A stretch of DNA of 64,000 nucleotides from assembly GCA_031308135.1 (NCBI GenBank), contig JAHLJT010009436.1:139832303-139896302 (forward strand). Direction: 5' to 3'. This document shows positions 11,930 through 22,664 of the stretch, in pieces; position 1 is the first letter of the stretch; each line of letters starts with the position of its first letter. A program made the position numbers and the translations under genes. This stretch comes from Acheta domesticus. Its lineage: Eukaryota > Arthropoda > Insecta > Orthoptera > Gryllidae. The notes beneath the pieces are model-generated. The model worked only from the letters and a program-made list of their open reading frames with translations, was not told where the DNA came from and did not search any database.

Positions 11930-12345
11930 GCGGGCGTGCAGCCTCGAGCAGGTGGGAGTGCACCTGCGCCACTCGTGGCCGCGGCGCGGCGCGGCGGGCG
12001 GCGCAACGGCGGGCGGGTCTTCCCCGGAGGTTTGCAAAATATTTGCCCTGCCCGCCCGCTCCGCCGTTGCCAGTTCCCTGTCGCCTCTCCTCCGGTCTTA
12101 ACATTGCCCTCTTCTCTTTGCCCTCTCGCCGCCGTCTCGCTCCCGCTCTCCGTTCGTCCTCCTCTCGCAGCCTTCTCGTCCTCCCCTCGCAGCCATCTCG
12201 TTCTCTCGCCGCCCTCTCGCCATCGTGTCGCCGCCCTTTCACCTCCCTTTCGCCCTCGTCTCACCTCCCTCTTTCCTCTTGTCGTCCTCTCCATCCTCCC
12301 ACCCCCTTCTCGTCACTCTCTCGCCAACATCTCGCCACCTTTTCT
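11930..12345 (+). repeat. CpG islet passing into a CTCTCGCC-type pyrimidine tract
   Basis: The islet core holds a GCGGC/GCGCG pentamer run at 11981-12003. From about 12100 to 12345 the plus strand is almost all C and T with recurring CCCTCTCGCC and CCTCCCTTT motifs, a degenerate tandem repeat. Several long overlapping frames (for example 11936-12394) come from this low-complexity tract. Confidence 0.7.
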
Positions 12346-13006
12346 CCATTTTACTGTCAATAATCTCTACCCCTTTTTACAATCCTCGCAATAATTTCGT
12401 CAGCTGTCGTAAACTTCGCTGTTTGCCTTGCGCCGTTTGCTCGTCTGTTCTTCCCTAAGTTGTCGCTCCAGGAACCAGTCTTTCTCTGCGAACTGTACCG
12501 TCCGTCTCCGCCACCTCATGCACAAAGCGTGTTCTCCGTGGCCGGCATCAACGCCTGGGTTTCCCAGAAGCAACGAGGCTTCTGTACTCCAATCTCCCGC
12601 TCTCTTTTAACATTTCGAACAATCGACGCAAATATATCGGTTCGGCTGCCAAATCAATCAGAAACACGTTTTATTTTCTTCCCCCTGACTAACATACACG
12701 TACTCGTTGACCTTTTACGTTGTATGATGTCTGTGCTATTTCTGTAGGGATCTCGTGTATTTACCCCTTTAAACCTACGTCGTAACTGTTCATTATTTGT
12801 AATTTTATGCAGTCGAAAAAAACTGTAATAAATACTAGAAATGTATCGTTCTCATCTACGTAAAGTGTAAACAACTTCATTAAGCGCCTAATCATACCGA
12901 ATATAATAACATACAACAATGAAACTCATTATAAAAGTAACTCAATGAACAGTTACCTAAAATGCTCTCCACAATCCCGACCCTCAGCATTTTTCTCCTC
13001 TTTCAG
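12346..13006. other. AT-rich stretch ending in a splice-acceptor-like site
   Basis: No gene is recognised. The end reads TTTTTCTCCTCTTTCAG (acceptor AG at 13005-13006), a strong pyrimidine tract on the plus strand. Confidence 0.4.
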
Positions 13007-13456
13007 AGCAAAATTGAGACGTTACGCACAAAATCAACAGCTGAATGGAGTCGAAATTCTCACCAGCGCGGAATAAAAACCCGGTTAACAACTGCTCATC
13101 TTTCTTCTGCGTCGTATCTGCGGTTCCGTGCGTCGCGCGGTTGGGGCGTGTTGGGGCGTTTCTCCGGCGTGATTTCGACGCGATGACGGGTGGGTTTTTG
13201 CGCGTCGCTGCGAGTCCGCGAGCGGCGGACGCAAGAAATGTATTGATTTCTGCATCTCGCCTTCAAATTATTTTTAGACGTCGCCGAGTAGACGCGCAAA
13301 AGGCGTTCTGCTGCGAGAGCGTGCTCCGTTCGTCACGTTGGCAAAACATTTCTCTCCGCCGCCGCGTCTCCAGGCGAGGTGGTTGGCGGGCGATTTCGTA
13401 AATATTTTGCTGCGTCCGGTTAACATGTTTCTCCGAATCTCTGGCCTTCTGCGAAG
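13007..13456 (+). other. Candidate exon: acceptor, CpG islet, donor
   Basis: Bounded by the acceptor at 13006 and a donor GAG|GTAATG after 13456. The interior is a CpG islet (13110-13390). The longest plus frame inside (13045-13401) is Arg/Ala-rich and unknown. At about 450 nt it is long for an internal exon, and the match of two splice motifs may be chance. If real, it is more likely untranslated. Confidence 0.2.
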
Positions 13457-14366
13457 AGGTAATGAACTTCAATTAATCAAGAAGAAAATGTTAAGAAACC
13501 TTGTCAAGATTTAATAGTGAGGATGAAGTGAATATACTCTGACAAATATTCCCAAATTAATGGTGTTAAGGGATTCCCAAGTTCCAGGAATGTGATAATT
13601 AATCATTACGTTTTGCTGAATTTCTTGATGATTTCATTTCGCGACTACCATAAAATGAACGCTGCATTCCAATACATGCTACGAAGAAAAATAATGTCTT
13701 TGTATATCAAATTGTTTTCGACATAACGATATCAATAACAATGAAAATAATATGAATGTAATATGACATATGAGGGTTCGAGACGTGAGGGAAGATGCAG
13801 ATATTGAAAAGCCTTTTTTTGTTAGGAATCTCTTCCCCTTTTTGATAAATCCATGCGTCAAACATATTCTAAAATCTCTATTATGTATTTACTTCTAACA
13901 AATCAGTGCCTGTGCGACAAAATTTCATATGAAAAGTTTGCAAAGTAATATTTGCATTTTCTGGAAAGACGGAAACAAATATTACAATCGAGTAGCAGAT
14001 ACCAGAATTGTCTCATGTTTAAAAAGCGGCAGAGTTCCTAGCAAAACAGATGCATGATCTGGAACTTTTTAAAGACCCAAACGAATATATACATATATCA
14101 GTCTTACTATTTACAGTATTTAAAAAAAGAACATACTTTAGTTTTTAAATCATCATGGTGGTGATAACAAACATAACATAAACAAAAAGCCGCCTATTAA
14201 GTCCAAGAATGCGATGGCAAATATCTGAAAAATTTATTTTCACACATCTGAAAAAGAGTTATCCTCCATCACCAAGAAAGAAAATCCACAACATCTGGCA
14301 TTACTTCATCCCCTAATCTCTTGTTTGAAATTTCAAGTCCAATATTTATTCATTTTGTTTTTCCAG
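13457..14366. other. AT-rich stretch ending in a splice-acceptor-like site
   Basis: No gene is recognised. A strong acceptor-like sequence, CATTTTGTTTTTCCAG, ends at 14366 on the plus strand and leads into a CpG islet. Confidence 0.4.
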
Positions 14367-14642
14367 ACGGTTCCGAATATTTCCTCACTTCGAGCTCCAT
14401 TTGCCAGCCTGTCAGAGCTGTCGCGATAAACCCGATGCGAATTCCTGAGCGGTCTTCGAAGCAGCGCGTCTGGAAAAATCGCTGAGAACGAGTCTGTGGC
14501 GCCGGCGCCTCATAAGGAGGCCGTCTGGAGTGGAGCGTCGCCGGCGCGGCGCGGCGCGCCGCAGTAAACGATGAAAGCGGAATCGCGACGGGCGCGGTCA
14601 ACGATGTAGGTGGTGGCAGGGCCGTTTTAACAGCTTTGGAGG
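14367..14642. other. CpG islet
   Basis: CpG-rich DNA with a GGCGC/GCGCC pentamer palindrome-like run at 14541-14562. No donor clearly pairs with the acceptor at 14366. Confidence 0.4.
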
Positions 14643-14650
14643 CCCTAGGG

Positions 14651-14888
14651 CAGTGTTGTCAAGGTCGATGCCACAAGCAGAAGTCCGTGGCACGAGTGCC
14701 ACGACGAAATCGCCCCTCCACGCAGTTCATTACCCCGCCACCAGAGACGTCATCCCTATTGTAAAACGGCGGGGTTGTTAATAGTTTCCTTTCCCGACGC
14801 TAGTTGCGTAGAGTAGCTTGTGGCATGCTACGGTGCCACGACGCGTGCAACTGCCACCAGACACTACTAGAAGACCTTGACACCACTG
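14651..14888 (+). mobile_element. hAT-type MITE, family 1, copy 1 (238 bp)
   Basis: Terminal inverted repeats begin CAGTGTTGTCAAGGTC on the left and CAGTGGTGTCAAGGTC on the right (read inward), 15 of 16 bases alike. The element is flanked by a perfect 8-bp duplication, CCCTAGGG, at 14643-14650 and 14889-14896. CAGTG ends with an 8-bp target duplication are the mark of the hAT superfamily. There is no transposase frame, so it is non-autonomous. A diverged copy in the opposite orientation lies at 22949-23179. Confidence 0.92.
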
Positions 14889-14896
14889 CCCTAGGG

Positions 14897-16320
14897 CTTA
14901 CGTTGAGTGCCCCCTATTCTTGTTTTCTCTAATTTGGGAGCCCCCTATTCTTAGTTTCACCGATTCCCCCGATGAAAATATTGATGTATATGACATGGAT
15001 TTATTGAAGTCGATGTTTTTTAATATTGCTGATTTGTGGTCGATGTATTTTGTGGTTGATATTTTATTTTTGGAAGACAAACGTTTCATAATAAAGGCTA
15101 TAAACAAATGTCAGATATCCCTAAATTGAACGTTCTGCAGGACGAAGTGACTATGAATAGAAAAAAGTTGGTAGAATTTTTGTTGGTAAATGTAGTGAGT
15201 TATTAGTTTCTCACCCTTACGAAGGTACTTCGAAAGAAGAGAAATCTAATCGTGCGCCGGAAAACTGCGAATTTTTGTCAGAAAAACTCTCATTGCCGGT
15301 CAGTGATTATTTTATCCAATTAGTAGTAAAAGTTTTGTTTATTCTCATAATTTTTTGAATTTGTTTTGTCAGCTAAATCTCAATTACAATGTAGCGAACA
15401 GACCACCGTGAGAAAGAAATCGCCTCCGGCCACCGCATGTGAACACTGATGATAGAAGTTTCTAAAATCGTTTAAGAAAAATTGATGGTTTTGAGTTGAT
15501 GTAATTTGAACATCGATTTTTGAAATTTGGACAAGGATATTTGGTGGTCGATGTCGCATCCGTAGATGGTGAAGTATGGCCCGCCGTGCCCACCGTGACA
15601 AGCAAGCTGCAGCATAGTCCCAGGTGACTGAAGACCATGACGAAGCTTGAGTGAGGTGCTGCAAAGTAACTAAGCAGCAGTGGTGACTTTATGTCTGAGA
15701 AGGTGACCGCGTGTGTGGGTGACTGTGCCAATGGTTACATGTGCATTGTCCTTGGCACAATGCAGGTAGTGTTCTCGTAGCTCAGGTAATAGTCCCATTC
15801 ATTCAGGGCACATGCTGGGAAAGATAACGTATGGATATCATACTTATCTCAGGCGCGAACGCAATGTGGCGTTGCTTTTTTATGTACCAGTGACCAAAGG
15901 GAATGGTAACCACCTGTCAAAGTAAGATTTTGAATGATGAAAATTAGTTTCTGATTTCTGTGCAAAATAAAATGTGGAGCAAGAGATATACAAACGTATC
16001 AGCTCTACAGTTCAATGCAACATTCTAAACTTACATCAATTAACCAAAGAATTTTAAGTTCGTGTAAATTAAGCAGAAACCTAAATTAAAAATGTTCAGT
16101 ACAAAATGTTAAATCTTGTGAAATGACCATTCGGCTCTCCTTGCAAGTTAATACATTTTGAGAAGTTATTGAAAACACGTAGCACGTAGAAACTGGAAGC
16201 ATGTGGAATGATAAAAAATCAATAAGGAACACTGACTAATCCGACTACGATGGCAGATGCTGAATCACGCACCTCTTGGAGCAGCTCTCAAGTTGCAGTG
16301 GCTCCTGGCGATGGCCAATT
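14897..16320. other. AT-rich stretch, no gene seen
   Basis: No gene is recognised. Between 15540 and 15760 GTGAC/GGTGAC motifs recur on a more GC-rich background, which may be an eroded repeat. Frames here are short. Confidence 0.5.
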
Positions 16321-16324
16321 TTAG

Positions 16325-16480
16325 CAAAACATCGATACTTCGATACATCACCAAAAGGTTCTCGACGTCAATGAAAATGTCGACAAAAACATTGATGACT
16401 AAAATATCGATGTTTTAAATACGACGAAACATTTCGAAGTAAAATGTCCTGTTTCTAACGTGCTACATAACACGTCGATT
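16325..16480. repeat. ATCGATG-rich repeat, part 1
   Basis: ATCGAT and near relatives (CATCGATA, TTCGATAC, AAAATATCGATG, ACATTGATG) cluster here within about 120 bp. The same motif set reappears at 16880-16982 and 44290-44395, so this is probably a repeat family rather than chance. No coding capacity. Confidence 0.45.
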
Positions 16481-16689
16481 TAGTTTAATGTATATTCTGC
16501 CTTAAATTTGATTGTCATCTTCATATTCCAATCACTGTTCTATATAGTCAAGGTTCAAATTGCAGTTTAACGATATACTTCTTCTTCATCTTCATCTTTG
16601 GTCCTGTTCTTCCGTAGGTGGAAGTTAGGTGACCCATCTAGATGACTTCACATCATTATCACGTATTATCATCATGATGGGTTTTCTTG

Positions 16690-16702
16690 GGGGGGGGGGG
16701 TT
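16690..16702 (+). repeat. Poly-G run
   Basis: A homopolymer run of about a dozen G. Long G/C runs also occur at about 1280, 7410 and 20471, two of these inside SINE family I copies. Confidence 0.8.
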
Positions 16703-16785
16703 ATAATCAAGGCAGTTTCCCATTGCCGTTTCCCAACAGTGACAGTTGCCAATGGTTGTTGATTGAGAGCATTCCATAAATAAAA

Positions 16786-16843
16786 TAGGCACTGAAAATT
16801 TTATTTAGGCACTGAAAATATTATTAGGCACTGAAAATATTTC
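16786..16843 (+). repeat. Short tandem repeat, period about 20 bp
   Basis: TAGGCACTGAAAAT occurs three times at 16786, 16806 and 16825 with AT-rich spacers. Confidence 0.75.
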
Positions 16844-16879
16844 CTGAGAATATTTAAAAACACCAATGTTTCTGGAAAT

Positions 16880-16985
16880 TTGTATCGATCTGAGTAAAGT
16901 ATCGAAAGCAAAATATTGATGTTATATTATCAATGTTTCTGCTTGAAAATATCGATGTTTTACAAACATCGACATTTTTTTATCA
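16880..16985. repeat. ATCGATG-rich repeat, part 2
   Basis: It contains TATCGAT, AATATTGATG, ATCAATGTTT and a hairpin AAACATCGA/TCGATGTTT (16951-16973). It directly borders the MITE at 16992 and resembles 16325-16480. Confidence 0.45.
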
Positions 16986-16991
16986 TCACTA

Positions 16992-17230
16992 TGGCGCGAT
17001 TTTTGCTCTCATCACTCTGCCTCTCAAGCCCCTATGGCCACGATGGAATATCACACAGCATTTCGCGTCTTTCTCGGTCCTGCCCCTATAAGTCGCATGA
17101 TCGCAAGCCCTGCTTGATACGGTCGCGATCATGCAATATCTAGCGGTCAGACTGAGAAAGATGCGAAATACTGGAACATATTCCATCGTGAAGACGGGCC
17201 TCGAGGAGCAAAGTTAGAAAAATCGCAGTA
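16992..17230. mobile_element. TA-flanked foldback MITE, copy 1 (239 bp)
   Basis: Flanked by TA at 16990-16991 and 17231-17232. The left end reads TGGCGCGATTTTTGC and the right end, read inward, TACTGCGATTTTTCTAACTT. The arms extend far inward (CGATGGAATA..., TTTCGCGTCTTTCTC..., GTCGCATGATCGC), so the single strand can fold almost end to end. A TA target and such long arms fit a Tc1/mariner-like non-autonomous element. There is no open frame for a transposase. Related copies: 22413-22644, 25217-25459, 62942-63108. Confidence 0.85.
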
Positions 17231-17249
17231 TAGTGCCTTCACGCCTCCC

Positions 17250-17673
17250 TGAATCTCCGAAGGAAAAGGCCTGGGCTGGGCGTGGTCCGGGGCTGTGACC
17301 TCGGCCGCGGCGCGGCGTGGGCGGCGGCGCCGGCGCCGACGGAGCGGCCGGCGAGGCGTCGCGGCGCCTTTGGAGGCTGGACCGCAGACGCCTCCGCGGC
17401 GCCGCGGCGGCGGGACGCCCAGTTTGCTCCGTATTAACGCAGCTCGCGCCGTTTGCTGACGGATCTGCATTTAATTGCGCCGCGCAAGTTGGTCATTACT
17501 CGCTTTTCAACCCGATTAAGGAACGAATTCGCAATTTGCATACGCAAGTTGTTTGGGAAACGACGGTCTATTGGATTATAAAGGAGTGGCTGTATTCAGT
17601 TTGCGCTGAGGAGGATAGAAAGTGGGGTGACTGGCTCCTCGTGAACCAAAAAGCGTTTTCTCTCGTTTGATAC
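17250..17673 (+). other. CpG islet ending at a donor-like site
   Basis: CpG-dense core 17275-17430 with GGCGCCGGCGCCGACGG-like sequence. A 117-codon plus frame (17317-17670) starts in the islet and ends just before TAC|GTAAGT (donor after 17673). Its product resembles nothing known and its first half is Arg/Ala/Gly from the islet. Possible first exon, low support. Confidence 0.2.
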
Positions 17674-18399
17674 GTAAGTAATGCGGGAACCTCAGAGCTC
17701 CTCGGTTATTTTAATATTGGATGAAGTGTTGAGTAAAATAACTCAAAGAATATATGAAATGTTAACTTTTTAATACAATAAAGCTTCTTCCAAAGCTCTG
17801 CGACCCGTTATGGACCAGGGCTGCCTTCACGAACTGCCTTCATTCCTCTCTTCTCTCAGCTTCTCCCACCATCCGATAACTTTCATCTTCTTTAGGTCAT
17901 CCACAACATCCTGGATACAACTTTTCTTGGCCAACAACATTTTATTATACCCAGAATATTATTTTCGTGTCAGTGTTCTTTCCGTTCTCATTATCTGCAC
18001 ATCCGGAATCCTATCCTTCCTATCCGGAAAATTATTACATTGAAAATGTAATAACTTCGCTGAATAATTTCGTAACCGCCATGGTCTTCGTGTTTCATGG
18101 CTTGTTTTACTGAGCGTTTTGTGAAAAACAAATTTTTATAGCAATCTTTGGCAAGCCAACTTCAATATTTGTATGTATACTAATTGAATATAACGTATTC
18201 AAACAATGAAACTTAAAAGTTTTGAAGGAATGGTGTAGGGAAAAAAGTCTTGCACAGTCGACAAAATTACACAACCAGCTTATAAACCCTTCGCCGAAAA
18301 TCCTGCATCATCTGCGGTTTCGTAACAGCAGCCGAGATGTCACTTGGACCGCGCGGTCCCTGGCTCTCCCCTTCCACGAACGTCCTCAATCCCATTACT
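17674..18399. other. AT-rich stretch, no gene seen
   Basis: Nothing recognisable. Confidence 0.5.
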
Positions 18400-18637
18400 T
18401 ACACAAAGCGACGTGCATTCTCGCGCGAAGGTACGGCTTCGGGCGCCTGGCTGCTGCCGTGTCGCCGGGCCGGAGATTATTTTTAGTGGCTTCCTTGATC
18501 CTGAACCTGGCTGCGGCTATTGTAGAGCCGCGGTGTGTGTGTGTGCGCACGCGGACTGCATCGGTTGGCAGCGCCAGTTTGGCCGGCGGAGGTAGCGCCC
18601 ACGGGAGCGTGGCGGGACGCGGAACGCAGCGGCGACG

Positions 18638-18669
<32 letters not shown>

Positions 18670-18740
18670 TCGCGTCGCGTCGGGCCTGGCGACGCCCACG
18701 AAGGGAAGGGGACGCTGGACGAACGCCTCGAGTGAGGGTC
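18400..18740. other. CpG islet with (CGCGT)8
   Basis: CpG-rich patch containing eight perfect tandem copies of CGCGT at 18641-18680. A 227-codon plus frame (18222-18905) runs through the islet, the pentamer and into the MITE at 18746; the Arg/Ser/Ala run is a translation of the pentamer, so it is not a gene. Confidence 0.75.
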
Positions 18741-18745
18741 CTAAA

Positions 18746-18984
18746 GGTGGCTCCACACATTCGGCATTCGCCGAGCAGCGAGCTACTGCTCGCCCGATCC
18801 CGACCAGCGAATGTGTTCGGCGAATGTTCGCTCCCTTTGATGTGTCCAAAAGACCGACACGCGGTGGGCAGGGCGAGCGCCGAAAGTTCGTCACTCGGCA
18901 AATAGCAAGCGACGCATCCACACTACACGGGATTCGACGAACGGTTGCTCGCTGTTCGCCGAATAGCGAATGTGTGGAGCCGCC
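18746..18984. mobile_element. MITE with long inverted repeats, TTAA-associated (239 bp)
   Basis: The ends read GGTGGCTCCACACATTCG on the left and GGCGGCTCCACACATTCG on the right (read inward); similarity continues for about 40 bp through CATTCGCCGAGCAGCGAGC-type sequence. The right flank is TTAA (18985-18988) and the left flank TAAA (18742-18745), which fits a TTAA duplication with one change, as in piggyBac-type elements. A 3-bp TWA target of the Harbinger type is the alternative. No coding capacity. Confidence 0.8.
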
Positions 18985-18988
18985 TTAA

Positions 18989-19626
18989 GAGGTTGCAGTT
19001 ATCGACGTTTTAAACTTCTTAATTAAAGAGCGGATCGTAATGATGGATCCCGTCGCTTAGGGTCGCGAGACAAGCACTCCTTTTCCACCTCTCAAGCAAT
19101 CAATCAATAAATGATGCCTTATTTTTACTCTGAGTGCAGAGTTTAAATTCTCGGATACTCTCTAAAAGTCCTTGCGATTATTGTGATGGACGGTCATTCT
19201 ACCTAGTTCCTTCATAATTCATCACAATCTCATCTATCGTCGTGATCATCATAATCGTCAACCAATTATTATGAAAATTATTGATCAACTAAGATGTCTC
19301 GACGTACGTTTTGTGAGCAATGTCATATTTGATTACGGAAATGTTTAAGTTCAATTTATTCGTTATTTTTCCTTCAACTGTAAAATTGGTTATTTAGTAA
19401 AAATATCTAAACCTCTTGTTCCGCAGTAATGCACATCGTTTTCAATCTTCTCACTCTTCAATTTTTCTGTTTAAAAAAGAACACAACATTTTGAAACCAC
19501 TCAAAAACAAATTATACGCCCAAATCTGTTTTCCTCGACAAAACAAATTGGTTGCAACAGCACCACGCAACAAGTTTTCCCAACAGAACCATACCTTCAC
19601 CCGTCAACAAAACGTGCTCGACATTC
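18989..19626. other. AT-rich stretch; acceptor-like site at 19426
   Basis: No gene is recognised. A branch-point-like ATCTAAAC followed by CTCTTGTTCCGCAG forms a good plus-strand acceptor ending at 19426, but no convincing donor follows before the islet. Confidence 0.4.
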
Positions 19627-19880
19627 CCGCAACCCGCGTGTGCGTACGCGCGCGCGTGCACGCGGTGGGCATGGAGCGGCATTCGGTCCACTGCTCGGGG
19701 CGACCCCGCGCCCGTATTTATACCCGCGCGCGCCGGTTGTCGCGGTGGGCCCGCCCGGGACGCGCACCCCGCCCCCCGCGCCGTACCGTGCGGCCGCTAC
19801 CGGACCGGCCGACGCATTCAGCGCGACGCGACGCGACGCGGCGCGGCGTCATCCGCCTTGCGCCGACGCCCCGCGCCGTT
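19627..19880. other. CpG islet
   Basis: Begins with an alternating purine-pyrimidine stretch (GTGTGCGTACGCGCGCGCGT, 19637-19656) and ends with a GCGAC/GCGGC pentamer run (19821-19848). It holds the minus-strand core promoter candidate at 19690-19722. Confidence 0.6.
19690..19722 (-). promoter_or_regulatory. Candidate TATA plus initiator promoter, minus strand
   Basis: On the minus strand TATAAATA runs from 19722 to 19715. Exactly 30 bp downstream of its first T is the A of GCAGTG (A at 19692), which fits the initiator core CA[G/T/C]T. Both lie in a CpG islet. A transcript would run towards 19600. I see no gene downstream, so it could drive a non-coding RNA or be chance. Confidence 0.35.
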
Positions 19881-20124
19881 CCGTGTCTTTACCTTGTTAG
19901 AAGCGCCCGACCTGGCCTTGCACCCTAAAGCGCCTAAACGAGCCGAAATTGGCACTAGACTAATTGTATCTTTTAAAGAAACCATTAAAAATATGCAATT
20001 TTTGCGGGGGAGGATCCTGTGAATAATTGGATGCATTAAAAACAACTTTGTAATATGTTTTGAATTTCGTAAATTATCAAAAAGAAAATACAGAAAAACG
20101 ATACAGGAGCTTAAATAAACCATT

Positions 20125-20655
20125 GGCTTAGGTAGCTCAAGGCATCAGTGGCTCTGGCACTAGGAAGTCCTAGGTTGGAAGTCCCGACGATGGCCGGACA
20201 CAACCTTTCGACACTAGCTAGGACGAATCTAGCCACTGTCAGAAGGAGAATTGTAGCGGCCGGTCGCCCTGTGTTTCTTGGTTTCTCCTATCAATACCAT
20301 GCAATCTCAAATGCAAACCTCAACAAACGGGTGACGGATCGCGCGCGATCTTTCTTTTCTCTTCATTGTCCTACCCGTACTCCTTACTTACACACTCTTA
20401 CACTTATATGCACAACACAATCACATCTGTGGAGAGACTACTCTAGTGCTTCGAGCTTGACTCCGGCTTGGGGGGGGGGTGCGCCGCCGGTGGGAGATAT
20501 CTGGATGGGGAAATCCCTGCGAGTCGACGTTTAGGTCGGCGACGAATCTTACCATCAAGACGCGGAAGAACACCGCCACCTCCCATGATAAAAAAGCTAT
20601 GGAACTAGTGCCCATAACGCGCCGGGAAACACGAAATAATGAATCAATTAAATGT
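20125..20655 (+). repeat. SINE family I, copy B (near full length)
   Basis: The head resembles a tRNA: A-box-like GTAGCTCAAGG at 20132 and a B-box region (TAGGTTGGAAGTCC, 20172-20185) decayed from GGTTCGAGTCC. It continues through TTGTAGCGGCCGG, GGATCGCGCGCGATC (palindrome 20337-20350), the ACAC stretch, a run of nine G, GGTGGGAGATATC and an AATCAATTAA tail near 20650. Copy B is older than E by its lost B box. Confidence 0.75.
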
Positions 20656-22411
20656 TCGACAACGTCCACATTTAAAGTACTTAATTACCTCATTCGTAAA
20701 CAGCTCAGGAAACTAAACGAACGTTAAACGAATTCAAGGATCGAGGAATGCACGTCGTTATTATGGAAATTCAATTCTTGATTCGTATTATAAACCGTGA
20801 CAAATGAATAGATGACATTAAAACGAATGAAATTGCCAGTCATTCAATCATTTAATGTAAAATCAAATAAGGGAATAGCTTCAATACACGTTATTATCTT
20901 ACCACAAATCATATGAAGCAAACGTGATTAATTGTACAGATTCATAAAATGTTCTCGTAGAAAATGGAGGAAAAATAATTGCCCCATGAACTGAAATTCA
21001 GCATTAAATCGATTTAATTGTTACTTTTTTTAACAATTTCCTAATTCTATCAACTTGTCTTGGAAATTTAAGAATGAGGAATAATGATTTTATGAATGTA
21101 TTGCGTTGCTTTCTCTTTTTAATAATGATAAATTATGAGTTTTTATGCGTAAATTACTCATCGCTAAACTGCTTGCTTCACAATTAGTACCAAGAAGAAT
21201 TGCTTTTCGCTACGTTTACTCATGGATGTGATATCATACACTCAGAAAACATCAGGTTGTCTTTAAAAAAATATATAGCAAACACAAGTGCCTTGCTTTC
21301 TAAAAATAACTTCCCGCCTCGTTCATTAGTTCTAAAAATTTCAAAAGCTTACTCAAGAATTCTAAGCTTTCAAAAGCAAGTATTCTAATATTTTTCGCAC
21401 CCTAACACCCAGAGAGTGTAAATTTAAATGGTACTCGTGCCGCTACATAAATACAAACAAGTTAATAGGTCAGTGTAGTAACTTAACGAGAGAAAAACTG
21501 TTTAGGAAGAAAACACGAGACGAAAATAATCGCCTATAGTAGTTTTTATGAAGGGTCACTTTCGAATATTTTAGTTAACTGTCGACCATTAGAAACAGGT
21601 TGCGCCGCAGAAGCGGTATTGAAACGGTATTGAAAAAAGCGGGACTTCAGAAAAAATTGGTTCTGAAGTAATAGCTTCCATTTTTGAACAGTAATTCCGT
21701 GAGTTGTGTTATACTTTGGTACTAATATTTATTTTCAGAATATTTATTTCAGAGTGTTTTATTTCGTAGAAAGAGACTACAAAACGCTCTCTTTAATTAC
21801 TTCATTTAATTAATAATTAATTTAATTAATGCATTTCTCCTTCATCTGTGAAGTGACAATTTTGCATTTTTGCGAGCCGTTTCAATTAATCTGTAAGAAA
21901 TTGGGATGGATACTGCTCTAAGAAAACCCTGAGGACAGGCGGCCCAAGTAGAAACGAAGACAAATTAATGTAATCCATCTTGATGTCACAGAAACACTGT
22001 TCGCACTGTACGAATCTGTATAGAAACTCATAAATAAACTTTGCACAATGTTCACCACTAACAGAGAAATTTGACAACAGTTAGGAACCTAACTCGATAA
22101 TTACAACTGTGTCTACAAAAGGTGATTCCTGTCTGTGTATCTTCTCATGAAATCCCTCACAAAATTCCTTGAGTTCTTAAATGTGTATCTTATGGGGTAG
22201 GTACTCCTCTCCAGACGAGTACAGAATAAAAATCAAATACGGAGCTACAATTAACAATTGATTACAGGCCAGGAGAGTCAAGCGTCTCTGATGGAATCTT
22301 TAGAGAAACTTCTCTCAACTCGGAACAGAGAGAAGGATCCCAATATTTTAACCGAATCCCACTCGTTATGTGTGCGCTCAATGTTTCCAACATCAGTTTC
22401 TGCACGTCACT
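20656..22411. other. AT-rich stretch, no gene seen
   Basis: The longest unbroken AT-rich stretch in this part of the window. I recognise no gene, RNA or repeat. Confidence 0.55.
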
Positions 22412-22412
22412 A

Positions 22413-22644
22413 TATTGCGATTTTTCTAACTTTGCCCCTGAAGGACCTCTTCACGATGGAATGTCTCGGTATTTCGCGACGTTCTCAGTTGTGCCGCCAG
22501 ATATCATATGATCGCGACCATATATCAAGCAAAGCTTGCGATCATGCGACTTCTATCGGCGTGAAGGAGAATGACGCGAAATGCCGAGTGATATTCCATT
22601 GTGGCCGTAGGGGCTTGAGGGGCAGAGTTAGAAAAATCTCAGTA
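22413..22644. mobile_element. TA-flanked foldback MITE, copy 2 (232 bp)
   Basis: TA flanks at 22411-22412 and 22645-22646. The left end TATTGCGATTTTTCTAACTT pairs with the right end (read inward TACTGAGATTTTTCTAACTC). Inner arms again hold ACGATGGAAT, TATTTCGCGACGTTCTC and ATGATCGCGA paired with their complements. Same family as 16992-17230. Confidence 0.85.
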
Positions 22645-22664
22645 TAGGACGTGCGCCTACCTAC

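Noticed and set aside
18222..18905. 227-codon plus frame
   Set aside because: It runs through a CpG islet, the (CGCGT)8 repeat and a MITE; the Arg-Arg-Val-Ala-Ser run is the pentamer translated.
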